A stretch of 64,000 nucleotides of DNA, taken from assembly GCF_002929805.1 (NCBI RefSeq), contig NZ_PJJM01000101.1, positions 2,239 through 66,238 on the forward strand, given 5' to 3'. The notes under the pieces were generated by a model that worked only from the letters and a program-made list of their open reading frames with translations, ran no database searches and was not told the DNA's origin. Made by a program: the position numbers and the translations under genes. Shown here piece by piece: positions 1 through 8,097 of the stretch. How positions within the stretch are numbered: the first letter of the stretch is position 1; each line of letters begins with the position of its first letter. Origin of the DNA: Cryobacterium sp. Y50. Its GTDB lineage: Bacteria > Actinomycetota > Actinomycetes > Actinomycetales > Microbacteriaceae.

Positions 1-2
1 GG

Positions 3-7
3 CTTAG
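3..7. repeat. Left copy of IS target-site duplication (CTTAG)
   Basis: CTTAG abuts the left inverted repeat and recurs at 1656-1660 directly after the right inverted repeat. The pair defines the element borders exactly and gives the empty site as GG-CTTAG-GGCCCG. Confidence 0.85.
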
Positions 8-1655
8 CCTCGATCCACCGGTCGAGTTGAGGTTTTAGCGGCGCGTTAAACCGAGAATGCCTGTCGGATCAGGAAAAATAGAACTTACTTAGGGTTCAAT
101 TCGACCGATCCGAGAGGCATCTCGTAGATGCAACTTTTCCATACTTCGAACCGCTTGTCCGCCACCTTCGATGACACGAATCTCGTGTCGGCCGCGGGGC
201 TCGTCACCGCGTTGGCGTTGGCGGTGAAAACGGGTCTCGGTGAGCTCGTCGACGCCCGGTTGAGTTTGCCCGGATACTTCGGCGCGAACGCCGGATTGAA
301 AGTCACAGCTTTGGTCGCAGGAATGCTCGCCGGGGCCGATTCGATTGATGACATGGCGTTGCTCAGGCACGGCGGCATGAAGAAACTCTTCGTCGGAACC
401 TATGCCCCGTCGACGTTGGGCTCGTTTCTTCGGGCGTTCACGTTTGGTCACGTCCGTCAGCTTGACGCCATCGCGTGGCGGTGGCTGGTCAACCTCGCCA
501 GCCACGCTCCGATCGTCGCGGGAATTGACGATTACGCGTTGGTTGATATCGACGACACCATTAAAGAAGTCCACGGATATCAGAAGCAAGGCTCTGGTTA
601 TGGCTACTCCGGAGTGCGCGGACTGAACGCTCTGATCGGCATCGTCTCCACACCGAAGGCGGCACCCATCATCATCGGGTCCCGGCTGTGGAAAGGATCG
701 ACGGGCTCTCCCCGCGGCGCGGGCAAGTTCGTCGGCGACGTTCTCGCCACCGTGAAACGCCTCCGCAGCACAACGACGACCGGCGTGATGCTGCTGCGCG
801 CCGATAGCGCGTTCTATGGCCACGCCGTCGTCGCCGCCGCGCACCGCGCTGGGGCGAAAGTATCCATCACCGCGCGGATGGACCCCGCTGTCAAGCGCGC
901 GATCGCCACGATCACAGCCGGCCAGTGGACCACGATCAACTACACCGACGCGATCCGAGACGAGGAAAGCGGCGCCTGGATTTCGTCCTCCGAGGTCGCC
1001 GAAGTCACCTTCACCGCGTTCAGTTCACGCAAGAAATCCGAACGCATCGAAGGCCGCCTGGTCGTGCGACGGATCCCCGAACTGAACCATAAAGCGCACG
1101 AAGGACAACCGACCCTCTTCGACACGCACCGCTTTCACGCGTTCTTCACGACCAGCGACCTGGACACCGTCACGGCCGATCAGACCCATCGCCAGCATGC
1201 GATCATCGAACAGATCAATGCCGATCTCAAGGACAGCGCGTTGGCCCATCTGCCCTCCGGTGTCTTCACGGCCAACGCGGCCTGGCTCGTGCTGGCCACG
1301 ATCGCGTTCAATCTCTCCCGAGCCGTTGGTTCACTCGCCGGCGCGGATCTGGGCAAAGCTCGCAGCGGCACCATCCGCCGCAAACTCATCAACATCCCCG
1401 CCCGAATCTCCACCTCAGCTAGGAAAATTATCCTGCATCTGCCGGCCAGCTGGCCGTGGGAAACCGGCTGGACAGCCGCATTCGCGGCGGCCTACGGCCC
1501 GCCGCACACCATCACCACCTGACCACCAGCCCTACGGCACCGAAGACCACGGAACACCATCGGCAGCAAGGCCGACAGCTTCGCCACGCCCACCACCACA
1601 ACACCGCTCAGAATTCAGCGACGCCGCTCACTCAAAGCGGACCGGTGGATCGAAG
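8..1655 (+). mobile_element. IS1380-family insertion sequence, complete
   Basis: The left end (8-23, CCTCGATCCACCGGTC) and the right end (1640-1655, reverse complement CTTCGATCCACCGGTC) are 16-bp terminal inverted repeats matching at 15 of 16 positions. The element is flanked by the direct repeat CTTAG at 3-7 and 1656-1660, read as the target duplication. Total length 1648 bp, one full-length transposase, CC-type ends and a short duplication all fit the IS1380 family. The clean target duplication and intact reading frame indicate a single insertion that has not decayed. It lies 63 bp before the ftsE start codon. Confidence 0.93.
128..1522 (+). CDS. IS1380-family transposase
   Basis: 464-residue DDE transposase occupying almost the whole insertion sequence. 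Candidate catalytic acidic residues are the aspartates of DIDDT (about 140-143), the aspartate of LRADSAFY (226) and the glutamate of AIIEQINADLK (361), the usual spacing in this family. The sequence RSGTIRRKLINIPARI near the C-terminus is a typical conserved tail. Length is normal and no internal stop is seen, so the element is probably transposition-competent. Its stop lies 133 bp before the right inverted repeat; the rest of the element has no further gene. Confidence 0.93.
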   Translation: MQLFHTSNRLSATFDDTNLVSAAGLVTALALAVKTGLGELVDARLSLPGYFGANAGLKVTALVAGMLAGADSIDDMALLRHGGMKKLFVGTYAPSTLGSFLRAFTFGHVRQLDAIAWRWLVNLASHAPIVAGIDDYALVDIDDTIKEVHGYQKQGSGYGYSGVRGLNALIGIVSTPKAAPIIIGSRLWKGSTGSPRGAGKFVGDVLATVKRLRSTTTTGVMLLRADSAFYGHAVVAAAHRAGAKVSITARMDPAVKRAIATITAGQWTTINYTDAIRDEESGAWISSSEVAEVTFTAFSSRKKSERIEGRLVVRRIPELNHKAHEGQPTLFDTHRFHAFFTTSDLDTVTADQTHRQHAIIEQINADLKDSALAHLPSGVFTANAAWLVLATIAFNLSRAVGSLAGADLGKARSGTIRRKLINIPARISTSARKIILHLPASWPWETGWTAAFAAAYGPPHTITT

Positions 1656-1718
1656 CTTAGGGCCCGCGGGTATGTCGCTGTAGGGAAAACGGCCGCGGAT
1701 GCCTAGGCTCTAAGAGCT

Positions 1719-2855
1719 ATGATCCGCTTTGATCACATAACCAAGAAATACCCCGGCACCTCTCGGCCGGCACTGAACTCGATCGACGTCGAGATTTTGC
1801 GAGGCGAATTCGTCTTTCTGGTCGGCGCCTCCGGATCGGGAAAATCGAGTTGCCTGCGGCTCGTGCTCAAGGAGGAGAAGCCCACCAGCGGCAGCATTCA
1901 CGTGCTGGGCCAGGACCTGCGGTCGATCTCGAACCGCAAGGTGCCGTACTTTCGCCGCAACATGGGCGTGGTCTTCCAGGACTTTCGGCTGCTGCCGAAC
2001 AAGACCGTGTTCGACAACGTCGCGTTCAGCCTGCAGGTCATCGGTAAAAGCCGCGGCTTCATTCAGGAAGCCGTACCCGACACCTTAAAGATGGTCGGCC
2101 TGGCCGAGAAAGCGCAGCGCCTGCCGCATGAACTCTCCGGTGGCGAACAGCAGCGCGTGGCCATTGCCCGCGCCATCGTGAACAAGCCCCAGATTCTGCT
2201 GGCTGATGAGCCCACCGGAAACCTCGACCCCACCACGAGCGCCGAGATCATGGCGCTGCTCGCGAGCATCAATGCGGGAGGCACCACCGTCATCATGGCC
2301 ACCCACGAGGCCGGCATCGTCGACAAGATGCAGCGCCGCGTGATCGAACTCGTCAACGGCGAGATCGTGCGTGACGAACGTCAAGGCGGCTACGCCACCG
2401 CGTCCATCCCGACCATCGTGCCCAGTTCTGAAGCGGATGCCGCAGCGGGCGGACCCGTACCGGTCGCGTCGGCCACCGTCGCGGCTCGGGCCGCGGCCCA
2501 ACCCTCGTTGACGCATCCGTCGGCGCCGGTTCCCGAAACCTCCGTATCGCTGCACCAGGCGGCGGCAGCCGCGGTTGCAGCAGCGGCCGCATCGGTTGAT
2601 CCGACATCGGTTGATCCGACACCGGTTGTTCCGACACCGGTTGTGCCGGCTCCCGCCGCCGAATCTCCTGCTGCGCAAGAGGCCGGTCTTGCAGGGGCCA
2701 CGCCGCCGATGGCGCGCCCGGTTCTTCCGGTCGCCCCTGACGACGCCCCTGACGACGCCCCCGAACAGCTCACCCTCGCCGAGAAACTCGGCCTGCGAGC
2801 ACCAGGAGAGAAACCAGACCAAACCGGCGAACAGAACGTGGGGCCGAACCGATGA
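1719..2855 (+). CDS. ftsE: Cell-division ATP-binding protein FtsE with long C-terminal extension
   Basis: ATPase partner of FtsX; at the division site the FtsEX complex drives peptidoglycan hydrolase activation. Residues 1-225 form a complete ABC domain: Walker A GASGSGKS (36-43), signature LSGGEQQ (139-145), Walker B ILLADEP (159-165) and the switch histidine in ATHEAG. FtsE is normally about 230 residues; here a 150-residue Ala/Pro/Val tail follows, with DNA-level repeats coding VDPT/VVPT units and a 12-bp tandem duplication at 2733-2756. The tail is low-complexity and probably disordered. The gene overlaps ftsX by 4 bp (ATGA). The Shine-Dalgarno is weak (AAGAG). In related actinobacteria prfB precedes ftsE; here the insertion sequence sits in between. 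Confidence 0.93.
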   Translation: MIRFDHITKKYPGTSRPALNSIDVEILRGEFVFLVGASGSGKSSCLRLVLKEEKPTSGSIHVLGQDLRSISNRKVPYFRRNMGVVFQDFRLLPNKTVFDNVAFSLQVIGKSRGFIQEAVPDTLKMVGLAEKAQRLPHELSGGEQQRVAIARAIVNKPQILLADEPTGNLDPTTSAEIMALLASINAGGTTVIMATHEAGIVDKMQRRVIELVNGEIVRDERQGGYATASIPTIVPSSEADAAAGGPVPVASATVAARAAAQPSLTHPSAPVPETSVSLHQAAAAAVAAAAASVDPTSVDPTPVVPTPVVPAPAAESPAAQEAGLAGATPPMARPVLPVAPDDAPDDAPEQLTLAEKLGLRAPGEKPDQTGEQNVGPNR

Positions 2856-3766
2856 GGCTCGGACTGGTGCTCTCCGAGGCCGCGAACGGCCTGCGACGCA
2901 ACGCATCCATGGTCGTCTCTGTGGTGCTCGTCACCTTCATCTCGCTGACCTTCGTTGGTGCGGCCGTGCTGATGCAGATGCAGATCGGCCAGATGAAGAA
3001 CTTCTGGTACGACAAGGCGCAGGTCGGCATCTACATGTGTTCTGACATCTCGCCGGGCGAAACCTGCACCGGCGGCGACGCCTCGAAGGAGCAGATTGCA
3101 GCCGTCGAGGCCCTGCTCGAATCGCCGACCCTGGCGCCGTTCATCGACACTTATTACTTTGAGACGCACGAGCAGGCCTTCGAGAATTTCAAGAAGCAGT
3201 TCGCCGGCAACCCGGTCGCCGATTATGTCACCGCGGACCAGTTGAACCAGACCTTCTGGGTCAACCTCAACGATCCCTCTCAGTCCGCCGTGCTCGTGGA
3301 GAGCCTATCCGGGGTAGTCGGCGTAGAAAATGTCGCTGACCAGCGTAAATATCTTGATCAGATCTTTTCGGTGCTCAACGTAGCGAGCTACACGGCCATT
3401 GGTATTGCCGGGTTGATGCTGATCGCGGCAGCGCTGCTGATTGCAACGACCATCCGTTTGTCGGCGTTCTCCAGACGTCGCGAACTCGGCATTATGCGAC
3501 TGGTCGGCGCGAGCAACCGGTTCATTCAAACGCCGTTCATTCTCGAGGGCGTCTTCGCGGCGCTGCTCGGCTCGTTGCTGGCTGGCGGCGCGATCCTGGC
3601 CCTCGTTTACTTCTTCGTGCAGGGGTATCTCGGGGCCAGACTCACCGGCTTCGCCCTGGTCGGTATGGACGACGCGCTCGTCGTGGTACCCATCTTGCTC
3701 GTGGTCGGCGCGGTGCTCGCCGCGTTCTCGGCCAACTTCGCCATCACCCGCTACCTCAAGGTTTGA
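2852..3766 (+). CDS. ftsX: Cell-division membrane protein FtsX
   Basis: 304-residue permease-like partner of FtsE with the standard FtsX plan: a cytoplasmic N-terminus, a first membrane segment (about 19-42), an extracellular domain (43-175) that would contact a cell-wall hydrolase or adaptor, and three further membrane segments (about 178-200, 225-255, 272-298). The motif [15 protein letters not shown] before the third segment is the conserved FtsX/MacB coupling region. Two cysteines in the extracellular domain (YMCSD and ETCTGG) may form a disulphide. Starts within the ftsE stop codon, so the two are translationally coupled. Confidence 0.94.
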   Translation: MRLGLVLSEAANGLRRNASMVVSVVLVTFISLTFVGAAVLMQMQIGQMKNFWYDKAQVGIYMCSDISPGETCTGGDASKEQIAAVEALLESPTLAPFIDTYYFETHEQAFENFKKQFAGNPVADYVTADQLNQTFWVNLNDPSQSAVLVESLSGVVGVENVADQRKYLDQIFSVLNVASYTAIGIAGLMLIAAALLIATTIRLSAFSRRRELGIMRLVGASNRFIQTPFILEGVFAALLGSLLAGGAILALVYFFVQGYLGARLTGFALVGMDDALVVVPILLVVGAVLAAFSANFAITRYLKV

Positions 3767-3891
3767 ACCTCAAGTGCAGGCCCGCGCACAGCGATCGGGC
3801 GCGGGGCCGGTAGACTAGTAGGCTGTCTGCCGGTTCGGCCGACGGCATCCGCTTACAGTATCTGAACTGACTACGAATTGAGGTGAGGTAC

Positions 3892-4368
3892 ATGCCCAGG
3901 GAACGTGGCGAAAAGGTCGTGGCGACCAACCGTAAGGCCCGACATGATTACCTCATCAGTGACACCTACGAGGCTGGAATGGTTTTGAGCGGCACCGAGG
4001 TCAAATCGCTGCGCGCAGGCCGGGCCACCCTGGTCGATGGTTACGCCTTCATCGAGGGCGGCGAGGCCTGGCTGGATGCGGTGCACATCCCGGAGTATTC
4101 CGGCGGCTCGTGGACCAACCACCCGCCGCGCCGCAAGCGCAAACTCCTGCTTCACAAGAAGGAGATCATCAAGATCAGCCACAAGACCAAGGAGGGCGGT
4201 TATACGCTCATTCCGCTGCGGATTTACTTCGCGGATGGTCGGGCCAAGGTTGAGATCGCCGTCGCCAAGGGTAAGAAAGAGTACGACAAGCGCCAGACGC
4301 TGCGGGAACGCACCGACAAGCGCGAATCGGACCGCGCGATATCGGCACAACGGCACCTCGGCGACTAG
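3892..4368 (+). CDS. smpB: SsrA-binding protein SmpB
   Basis: 158-residue tmRNA partner required for trans-translation. It shows the OB-fold signatures [19 protein letters not shown] and LLLHKKEI, and a basic C-terminal tail. The start chosen is ATG 3892, preceded by GAGGTGAGG at 3880-3888; an in-frame GTG at 3883 lies inside that Shine-Dalgarno and is unlikely. The stop codon lies in the first copy of a three-copy 8-bp tandem repeat (GCGACTAG, 4361-4384). ssrA follows 132 bp downstream, the usual functional pairing. Confidence 0.95.
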   Translation: MPRERGEKVVATNRKARHDYLISDTYEAGMVLSGTEVKSLRAGRATLVDGYAFIEGGEAWLDAVHIPEYSGGSWTNHPPRRKRKLLLHKKEIIKISHKTKEGGYTLIPLRIYFADGRAKVEIAVAKGKKEYDKRQTLRERTDKRESDRAISAQRHLGD

Positions 4369-4384
4369 GCGACTAGGCGACTAG
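4361..4384. repeat. 8-bp tandem repeat x3 at the smpB stop codon
   Basis: Three perfect copies of GCGACTAG at 4361-4368, 4369-4376 and 4377-4384. The first copy encodes the last residue and the TAG stop of smpB; the others add TAG triplets downstream. It looks like a slippage duplication. Confidence 0.9.
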
Positions 4385-4439
4385 GGACTTCTGTAGTAGT
4401 ATGGAGGGCTGCCCCGCAACTGGTGCAGATTGGTAATTC

Positions 4440-4459
4440 AACAGCGTGTGACACGAACC
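4440..4459. repeat. Left arm of inverted repeat bracketing ssrA
   Basis: AACAGCGTGTGACACGAACC is the reverse complement of 4878-4896 (GGTTCTGTCACACGCTGTT) with one unpaired base; 14 consecutive bases match (4440-4453 with 4883-4896). The arms lie about 40 nt before and just after the mature tmRNA, so both would be in the primary transcript if it starts upstream of 4440. Confidence 0.75.
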
Positions 4460-4500
4460 CATCGCATGAGCTTTCAATTTGTAAAGCGTGTGATGTGTAG

Positions 4501-4875
4501 GGGGATGATCGGTTTCGACATTGTTTGCGCAATTGTGAGAAGCGGGTCGAGGATGCAGGGTTATCTCGTAAACGATCTCTGCAAAACAATAAGTGCCAAT
4601 TCAAAGCGCACTGACTTCGCTCTCGCTGCCTAAGCGAAAGCACTAAAGAAGTCCGCCAGACCGGGAATGCTCTCTACCCGGATCCTGACGCCATTTAGAG
4701 AGATTGCTTCTACATTGAGCCACGGGATGTAGAGGGACTTAAACGAAGGCTGGGCCTGTCGGAGTAGATGCCAGTGGCAAATTCCGGGGCCGAGAAAGCG
4801 ATTTCACTGGATACACCCGTAGAAGGCATATGACCACAGCAGTGGACCGGGGTTCAATTCCCCGCATCTCCACCA
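4501..4875 (+). ncRNA. ssrA: Transfer-messenger RNA (tmRNA)
   Basis: The 5' GGGGATG (4501-4507) pairs with CATCTCC (4865-4871) to form the tRNA-like acceptor stem, including the G-U pair at the third position used for alanylation; an encoded CCA ends at 4875. The sequence GGGGTTCAATTCCCC forms the T-arm. The resume codon is GCC at 4595, giving the degradation tag ANSKRTDFALAA and stop TAA at 4631-4633. Length (375 nt), tag and neighbouring smpB make the assignment secure. A 13-bp GC-rich hairpin (4905-4932) ends the transcript, and an inverted repeat brackets the gene (4440-4459 with 4878-4896). Confidence 0.97.
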
Positions 4876-4877
4876 TC

Positions 4878-4896
4878 GGTTCTGTCACACGCTGTT
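4878..4896. repeat. Right arm of inverted repeat bracketing ssrA
   Basis: Complement of 4440-4459, starting 2 nt after the encoded CCA of ssrA and lying before the terminator hairpin. Confidence 0.75.
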
Positions 4897-4904
4897 TTGT
4901 CTTG

Positions 4905-4940
4905 GATGAGGCCACCCCTGGGTGGCCTCATCTGGTTTAA
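4905..4940 (+). terminator. Hairpin terminator after ssrA (bidirectional)
   Basis: GATGAGGCCACCC (4905-4917) pairs perfectly with GGGTGGCCTCATC (4920-4932), followed by TGGTTT. An upstream TTTTGTC tract lets it also serve the converging PIG-L gene on the minus strand. Confidence 0.85.
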
Positions 4941-4953
4941 GCGGATGCTATGG

Positions 4954-5685
4954 TCAGCGCAGGCGGAGACCGATCGATGGGCGGATGGGTTGCCGCTGGC
5001 CGCCGGAGTGCACGATGTCGTCGCCGTCGACACTGAGCTGGCTGGCGTGGCAGCGCAGGGCAGCCACGACGGTGGCGCGCTGGGTCTCGAAATCGAACCA
5101 CTCCGCATCCGCTGTGGGCGTGTCGAGAATTTCGGCGTACGAAATGGCGAGTGCTCGGCTGGCGGCGAGCGCGGCGTCGTGCACGCGCACGTGGTCTGGG
5201 TGGCCGTAGCCGCCGGTGGCGTCGTAGCTGATGACGAGGCTCGGTTGCACGTGCTGGAGAACGGCGACGAGGTCGGTGGTGACCTCGTCGAGCGGAGCGC
5301 GGGCAAGGGCATCCTCTTCGGAATCGGCGGCCGGGCCGGCCAAGCCGGAGCGAATCCACTCCATGCCGGAGTCGCGGTAACGGCGTTCGGGCAGCCCAGG
5401 CGCGCGAACCGGTACCTCGCCGAGCCAAAAGCAATCGTGGACGCCGAGCGTGCGGGCGGCGCGCTCGAGTTCACGCTCGCGCTCTTCGGCTAGGGCCGCG
5501 GTGCCAGCGAGATTCGAGAGCGGTCCGACGATGACTTCACCGCGCTCACCGCGCGTGGCCGTGACCAGGGTGATGCGAATACCGCGGCTCGCGAGATGCG
5601 CGATGAGGCCGCCGGTGCCAATGGTCTCGTCGTCGGGGTGGGCATGCACGAACAGCACTGACCTGACGGCGTCCAGAATGCTCAT
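4954..5685 (-). CDS. PIG-L family deacetylase, MshB-like
   Basis: 243-residue zinc-dependent N-acetylglucosamine-type deacetylase. The metal-binding motif HAHPDDE (14-20) and the second motif GYGHPDH (160-165) are intact, and RYRDSGM (103-108) is a signature shared with MshB, which deacetylates GlcNAc-inositol in mycothiol synthesis. It is shorter than typical MshB (about 290-300 residues), with the C-terminal region reduced, so it may be a relative with another sugar substrate. It faces ssrA and shares its terminator. The family is certain; the mycothiol role is inference. Confidence 0.75.
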   Translation of the reverse strand: MSILDAVRSVLFVHAHPDDETIGTGGLIAHLASRGIRITLVTATRGERGEVIVGPLSNLAGTAALAEERERELERAARTLGVHDCFWLGEVPVRAPGLPERRYRDSGMEWIRSGLAGPAADSEEDALARAPLDEVTTDLVAVLQHVQPSLVISYDATGGYGHPDHVRVHDAALAASRALAISYAEILDTPTADAEWFDFETQRATVVAALRCHASQLSVDGDDIVHSGGQRQPIRPSIGLRLR

Positions 5686-5952
5686 CGGGCTCCGGGTCGG
5701 TCAGTGCTTTGTGCAAACTGCACGGGGACAGTGGATGCGAGAGCCATCCGTCGAGCTTATCGCCGCCAGCCTGTGGCGCCCAGGGCATGCCATCGGGTCA
5801 AGGTGGCATCTTGTGACTGGCGCTTGTTCATGGGGCGGAAAGCGAGCATCTCGCAGGTCTGATGCTTGCCCAAGGGACCAGAGTTGGCTTCTTGCGAAAA
5901 ACCCGGGAAGGGGCCGGGCAGTTTCGGGTCGAATTGGGGGCGCTGCCGATGG
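5686..5952. other. Intergenic region, no feature recognised
   Basis: 267 bp between the PIG-L gene (upstream side of its start) and the last gene of the cox cluster. I see no convincing ORF, tRNA or hairpin terminator. It should hold the promoter for the PIG-L gene, but no clear -35/-10 pair was found. Confidence 0.4.
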
Positions 5953-7179
5953 CTAGCTGCGCAGGCCGGTTCGTTGATTGGACGCGCTATCCACAGCCTG
6001 ATTCGATGACGATGACGATGACGGCAGGGATGGCGCCAGCGGCGGGTTCGGGTCGACCAGATCGTCGTGGTGAATCGAGTCAACGCGCGTGTGCAGGGGA
6101 GCGTTGCTTCCGCTCCACTGCAGCGAGATGATCTCGGCCGCAATCGAGACCGCCGTCTCCTCGGGCGTGCGCGAGCCGAGGTCGAGGCCGATCGGGCTGC
6201 GCAGCCGGGCCAGCTGCGTGTCGGTCACTCCGACTGCGCGCAGCCGTTCCAGCCGGTCGAGGTGGGTGCGGCGGGATCCCATGGCGCCGATGTACGCCAC
6301 CGGTGGGCCGTGCAGGGCGGCGGCGAGCAGGGGAACGTCGAATTTCGGGTCGTGGGTGAGCACACAGATGACCGTGCGGGGATCGATGAGGCCGCCCGCG
6401 ATCTGTTCGCGCAGGTAACGGTCGGGCCAGCTCACCACGATCTCGTCGACCCCGGGAAAGCGAGCGGCGGTGGCGAACACGCCACGGGCATCGCAGACCG
6501 TGACTCGGTAGCCGAGAAAGGTTCCGAGCCGGGCCAGAGCGGTGGCAAAATCGATCGCTCCGAAGACGAGCAGGCGGGGCCGGGGCGCGTAGCTCGCAAA
6601 GAACACCCGCATGCCCGCGCCACGACGCTCGCCGTCTGGACCGTAGGTGAGCGTTGTGTTGCGGCCGGCGGCGAGCAACCCCTGGGTGTCGTCGCCGATG
6701 GCGTGGTTGGCGCGGTCCGAACCGAGATCGCCCTCGAATCCATGCGGGCGCACCACGAGATGGCGGCCGATCCAGCCGGCATCCGGATGCTCGATCACCG
6801 TGGCGACCCCCACCGGGCGCCCGGCATCCACGTCGTCGTGCACCCCCTCGAGCAGTGCGAAGGTGCCGCGGGAAACGGGTTCAATGAAGACGTCGAGGAT
6901 GCCGCCGCAGGTCAGCCCCACCGCGAAGGCGTCGTCGTCGCTGATACCGTAGCGCACGAGCACCGGTACGCCATCCGCGGCGACCTGGGTGGCCAGTTCG
7001 TAGACGGCGCCCTCGACGCAGCCGCCCGAGACCGATCCGGCCACCGTGCCGTCAGCGTTGACCAGCATCGATGCGCCGGCCGGCCGAGGTGCTGACTGGA
7101 AGGTGCGCACGACGGTAGCGAGGCCCGCCGTCGCGCCGCCCTGCCAGCCAGCGAAGAGGGTATTGAGAACTTCACGCAT
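5953..7179 (-). CDS. XdhC/CoxI-family molybdenum-hydroxylase maturation protein
   Basis: 408 residues. The N-terminal XdhC_CoxI domain carries SGGCVEG (51-57), and the C-terminal Rossmann-type domain carries YIGAMGSRRT and IGLDLGSRTPEETAVSI. XdhC proteins bind molybdenum cofactor and help its sulphuration or insertion into hydroxylases such as CO dehydrogenase. It is the last gene of the cox cluster, 29 bp after coxG. The final 40 residues are a Pro/Ser tail including six serines encoded by a GATGAC-type repeat around 6006. It is the second XdhC-like gene of the locus (the other is fused to YHS); full N+C architecture makes this one the canonical copy. Confidence 0.85.
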   Translation of the reverse strand: MREVLNTLFAGWQGGATAGLATVVRTFQSAPRPAGASMLVNADGTVAGSVSGGCVEGAVYELATQVAADGVPVLVRYGISDDDAFAVGLTCGGILDVFIEPVSRGTFALLEGVHDDVDAGRPVGVATVIEHPDAGWIGRHLVVRPHGFEGDLGSDRANHAIGDDTQGLLAAGRNTTLTYGPDGERRGAGMRVFFASYAPRPRLLVFGAIDFATALARLGTFLGYRVTVCDARGVFATAARFPGVDEIVVSWPDRYLREQIAGGLIDPRTVICVLTHDPKFDVPLLAAALHGPPVAYIGAMGSRRTHLDRLERLRAVGVTDTQLARLRSPIGLDLGSRTPEETAVSIAAEIISLQWSGSNAPLHTRVDSIHHDDLVDPNPPLAPSLPSSSSSSNQAVDSASNQRTGLRS

Positions 7180-7208
7180 GCCGGGCTCCCTTCTGTCGTC
7201 GGTAGACT

Positions 7209-8078
7209 CTAGCGGCCGGATGCCCGCCGACCGATTCGGTATGCGATGAACGCTACCGTGGCCAGCAGACCTACAAGTTTCACCGGGTCGCTCAGCTGGT
7301 CGGCGATGACGCCCTTGACCAGGCTCAGAGCGTCGAGGCTCGGAGCCGGCGCTGCCCCGTACGGGGCCCCGCGGTGCCCACCAGCGGGAGTCGTGCGCGG
7401 CGGAAGGGGGCCCGGCGGCGTGGCGGGCCGGGCGGGGACATCCGGCGTGACGTCGGGGTGGGTGTCGGTGGCCGGGGCATCACCGGGTGGAATCTCACTC
7501 ATATCGGCGACGGCACGGGGGGAGCCCTGGGCGAGGGCGCCCGGGTCGTCGACGTGCTCGCCTACGCGGGTGGCAGCACTGTCGGCGGCCGTGGCTGCGG
7601 CATCCGCTTCACCGTCTGAATCAGCACGGGTACTGCCCTCGATCAGGTCCTGCAGATTGCCGGCGAACAGACCTATCATCTGCTCGGTGACGCTGCTGAT
7701 GACTCCCTTGCCCATCGCCGCCGCCTTGCCGGAAAGCGACAGGTCGGCGCTGACCGTGCCCTGGGTCACGCCGTCGGTTTCGACCAGTTCGAGCGTGACG
7801 GTGGCCTGCGCGGTGCCCTGACCGCGGGTTTCCTGGGCCTTGCCGGAGAAGACTGCGCGGTGCCCCTCGACGTCGCGTTCGTCGACGTTCATCTGCCCGC
7901 GGTATTGCATGGTGATCGGGCCGAGCTTGACCTTCATGCCGACCTGGTAGTTGTCGTCGCTGAGTTTGTTCAGAATCTGTGCGCCCGGCACGCAACCAGC
8001 GACGCGTTCGAAGTCCATCAGGGTGTTCCACACCGTGTCGACGGGGGCGATTACGGTGAAAGTGGTGTCGATTTGCAT
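7209..8078 (-). CDS. coxG: CoxG-like SRPBCC protein with C-terminal membrane anchor
   Basis: 289 residues from the ATG at 8078, which has GAGGA 7-8 nt upstream; an upstream in-frame start at 8147 would overlap coxE and is rejected. Residues 1-150 form the CoxG/SRPBCC fold (MQIDTTFTVIAPVDTVW, FERVAGCVPGAQIL). A Pro/Ala-rich linker follows, and one hydrophobic segment near the C-terminus (LVGLLATVAFIAY) ends in an Arg-rich tail. In Oligotropha CoxG anchors CO dehydrogenase to the membrane; the visible anchor here fits that role. Part of the cox operon, 19 bp after coxE. Confidence 0.85.
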   Translation of the reverse strand: MQIDTTFTVIAPVDTVWNTLMDFERVAGCVPGAQILNKLSDDNYQVGMKVKLGPITMQYRGQMNVDERDVEGHRAVFSGKAQETRGQGTAQATVTLELVETDGVTQGTVSADLSLSGKAAAMGKGVISSVTEQMIGLFAGNLQDLIEGSTRADSDGEADAAATAADSAATRVGEHVDDPGALAQGSPRAVADMSEIPPGDAPATDTHPDVTPDVPARPATPPGPLPPRTTPAGGHRGAPYGAAPAPSLDALSLVKGVIADQLSDPVKLVGLLATVAFIAYRIGRRASGR

Positions 8079-8097
8079 CAGGGTGTCCTCTGCTGGG

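Noticed and set aside
4430-4633. Open frame of 67 codons between smpB and the PIG-L gene
   Set aside because: It is the tmRNA reading frame: the last 12 codons are the proteolysis tag and the rest is structural RNA.
4501-4932. Prophage or integrative-element attachment site at the ssrA 3' end
   Set aside because: No duplicate of the ssrA 3' end, no integrase and no phage genes in the window; the nearby repeat is inverted, not direct.
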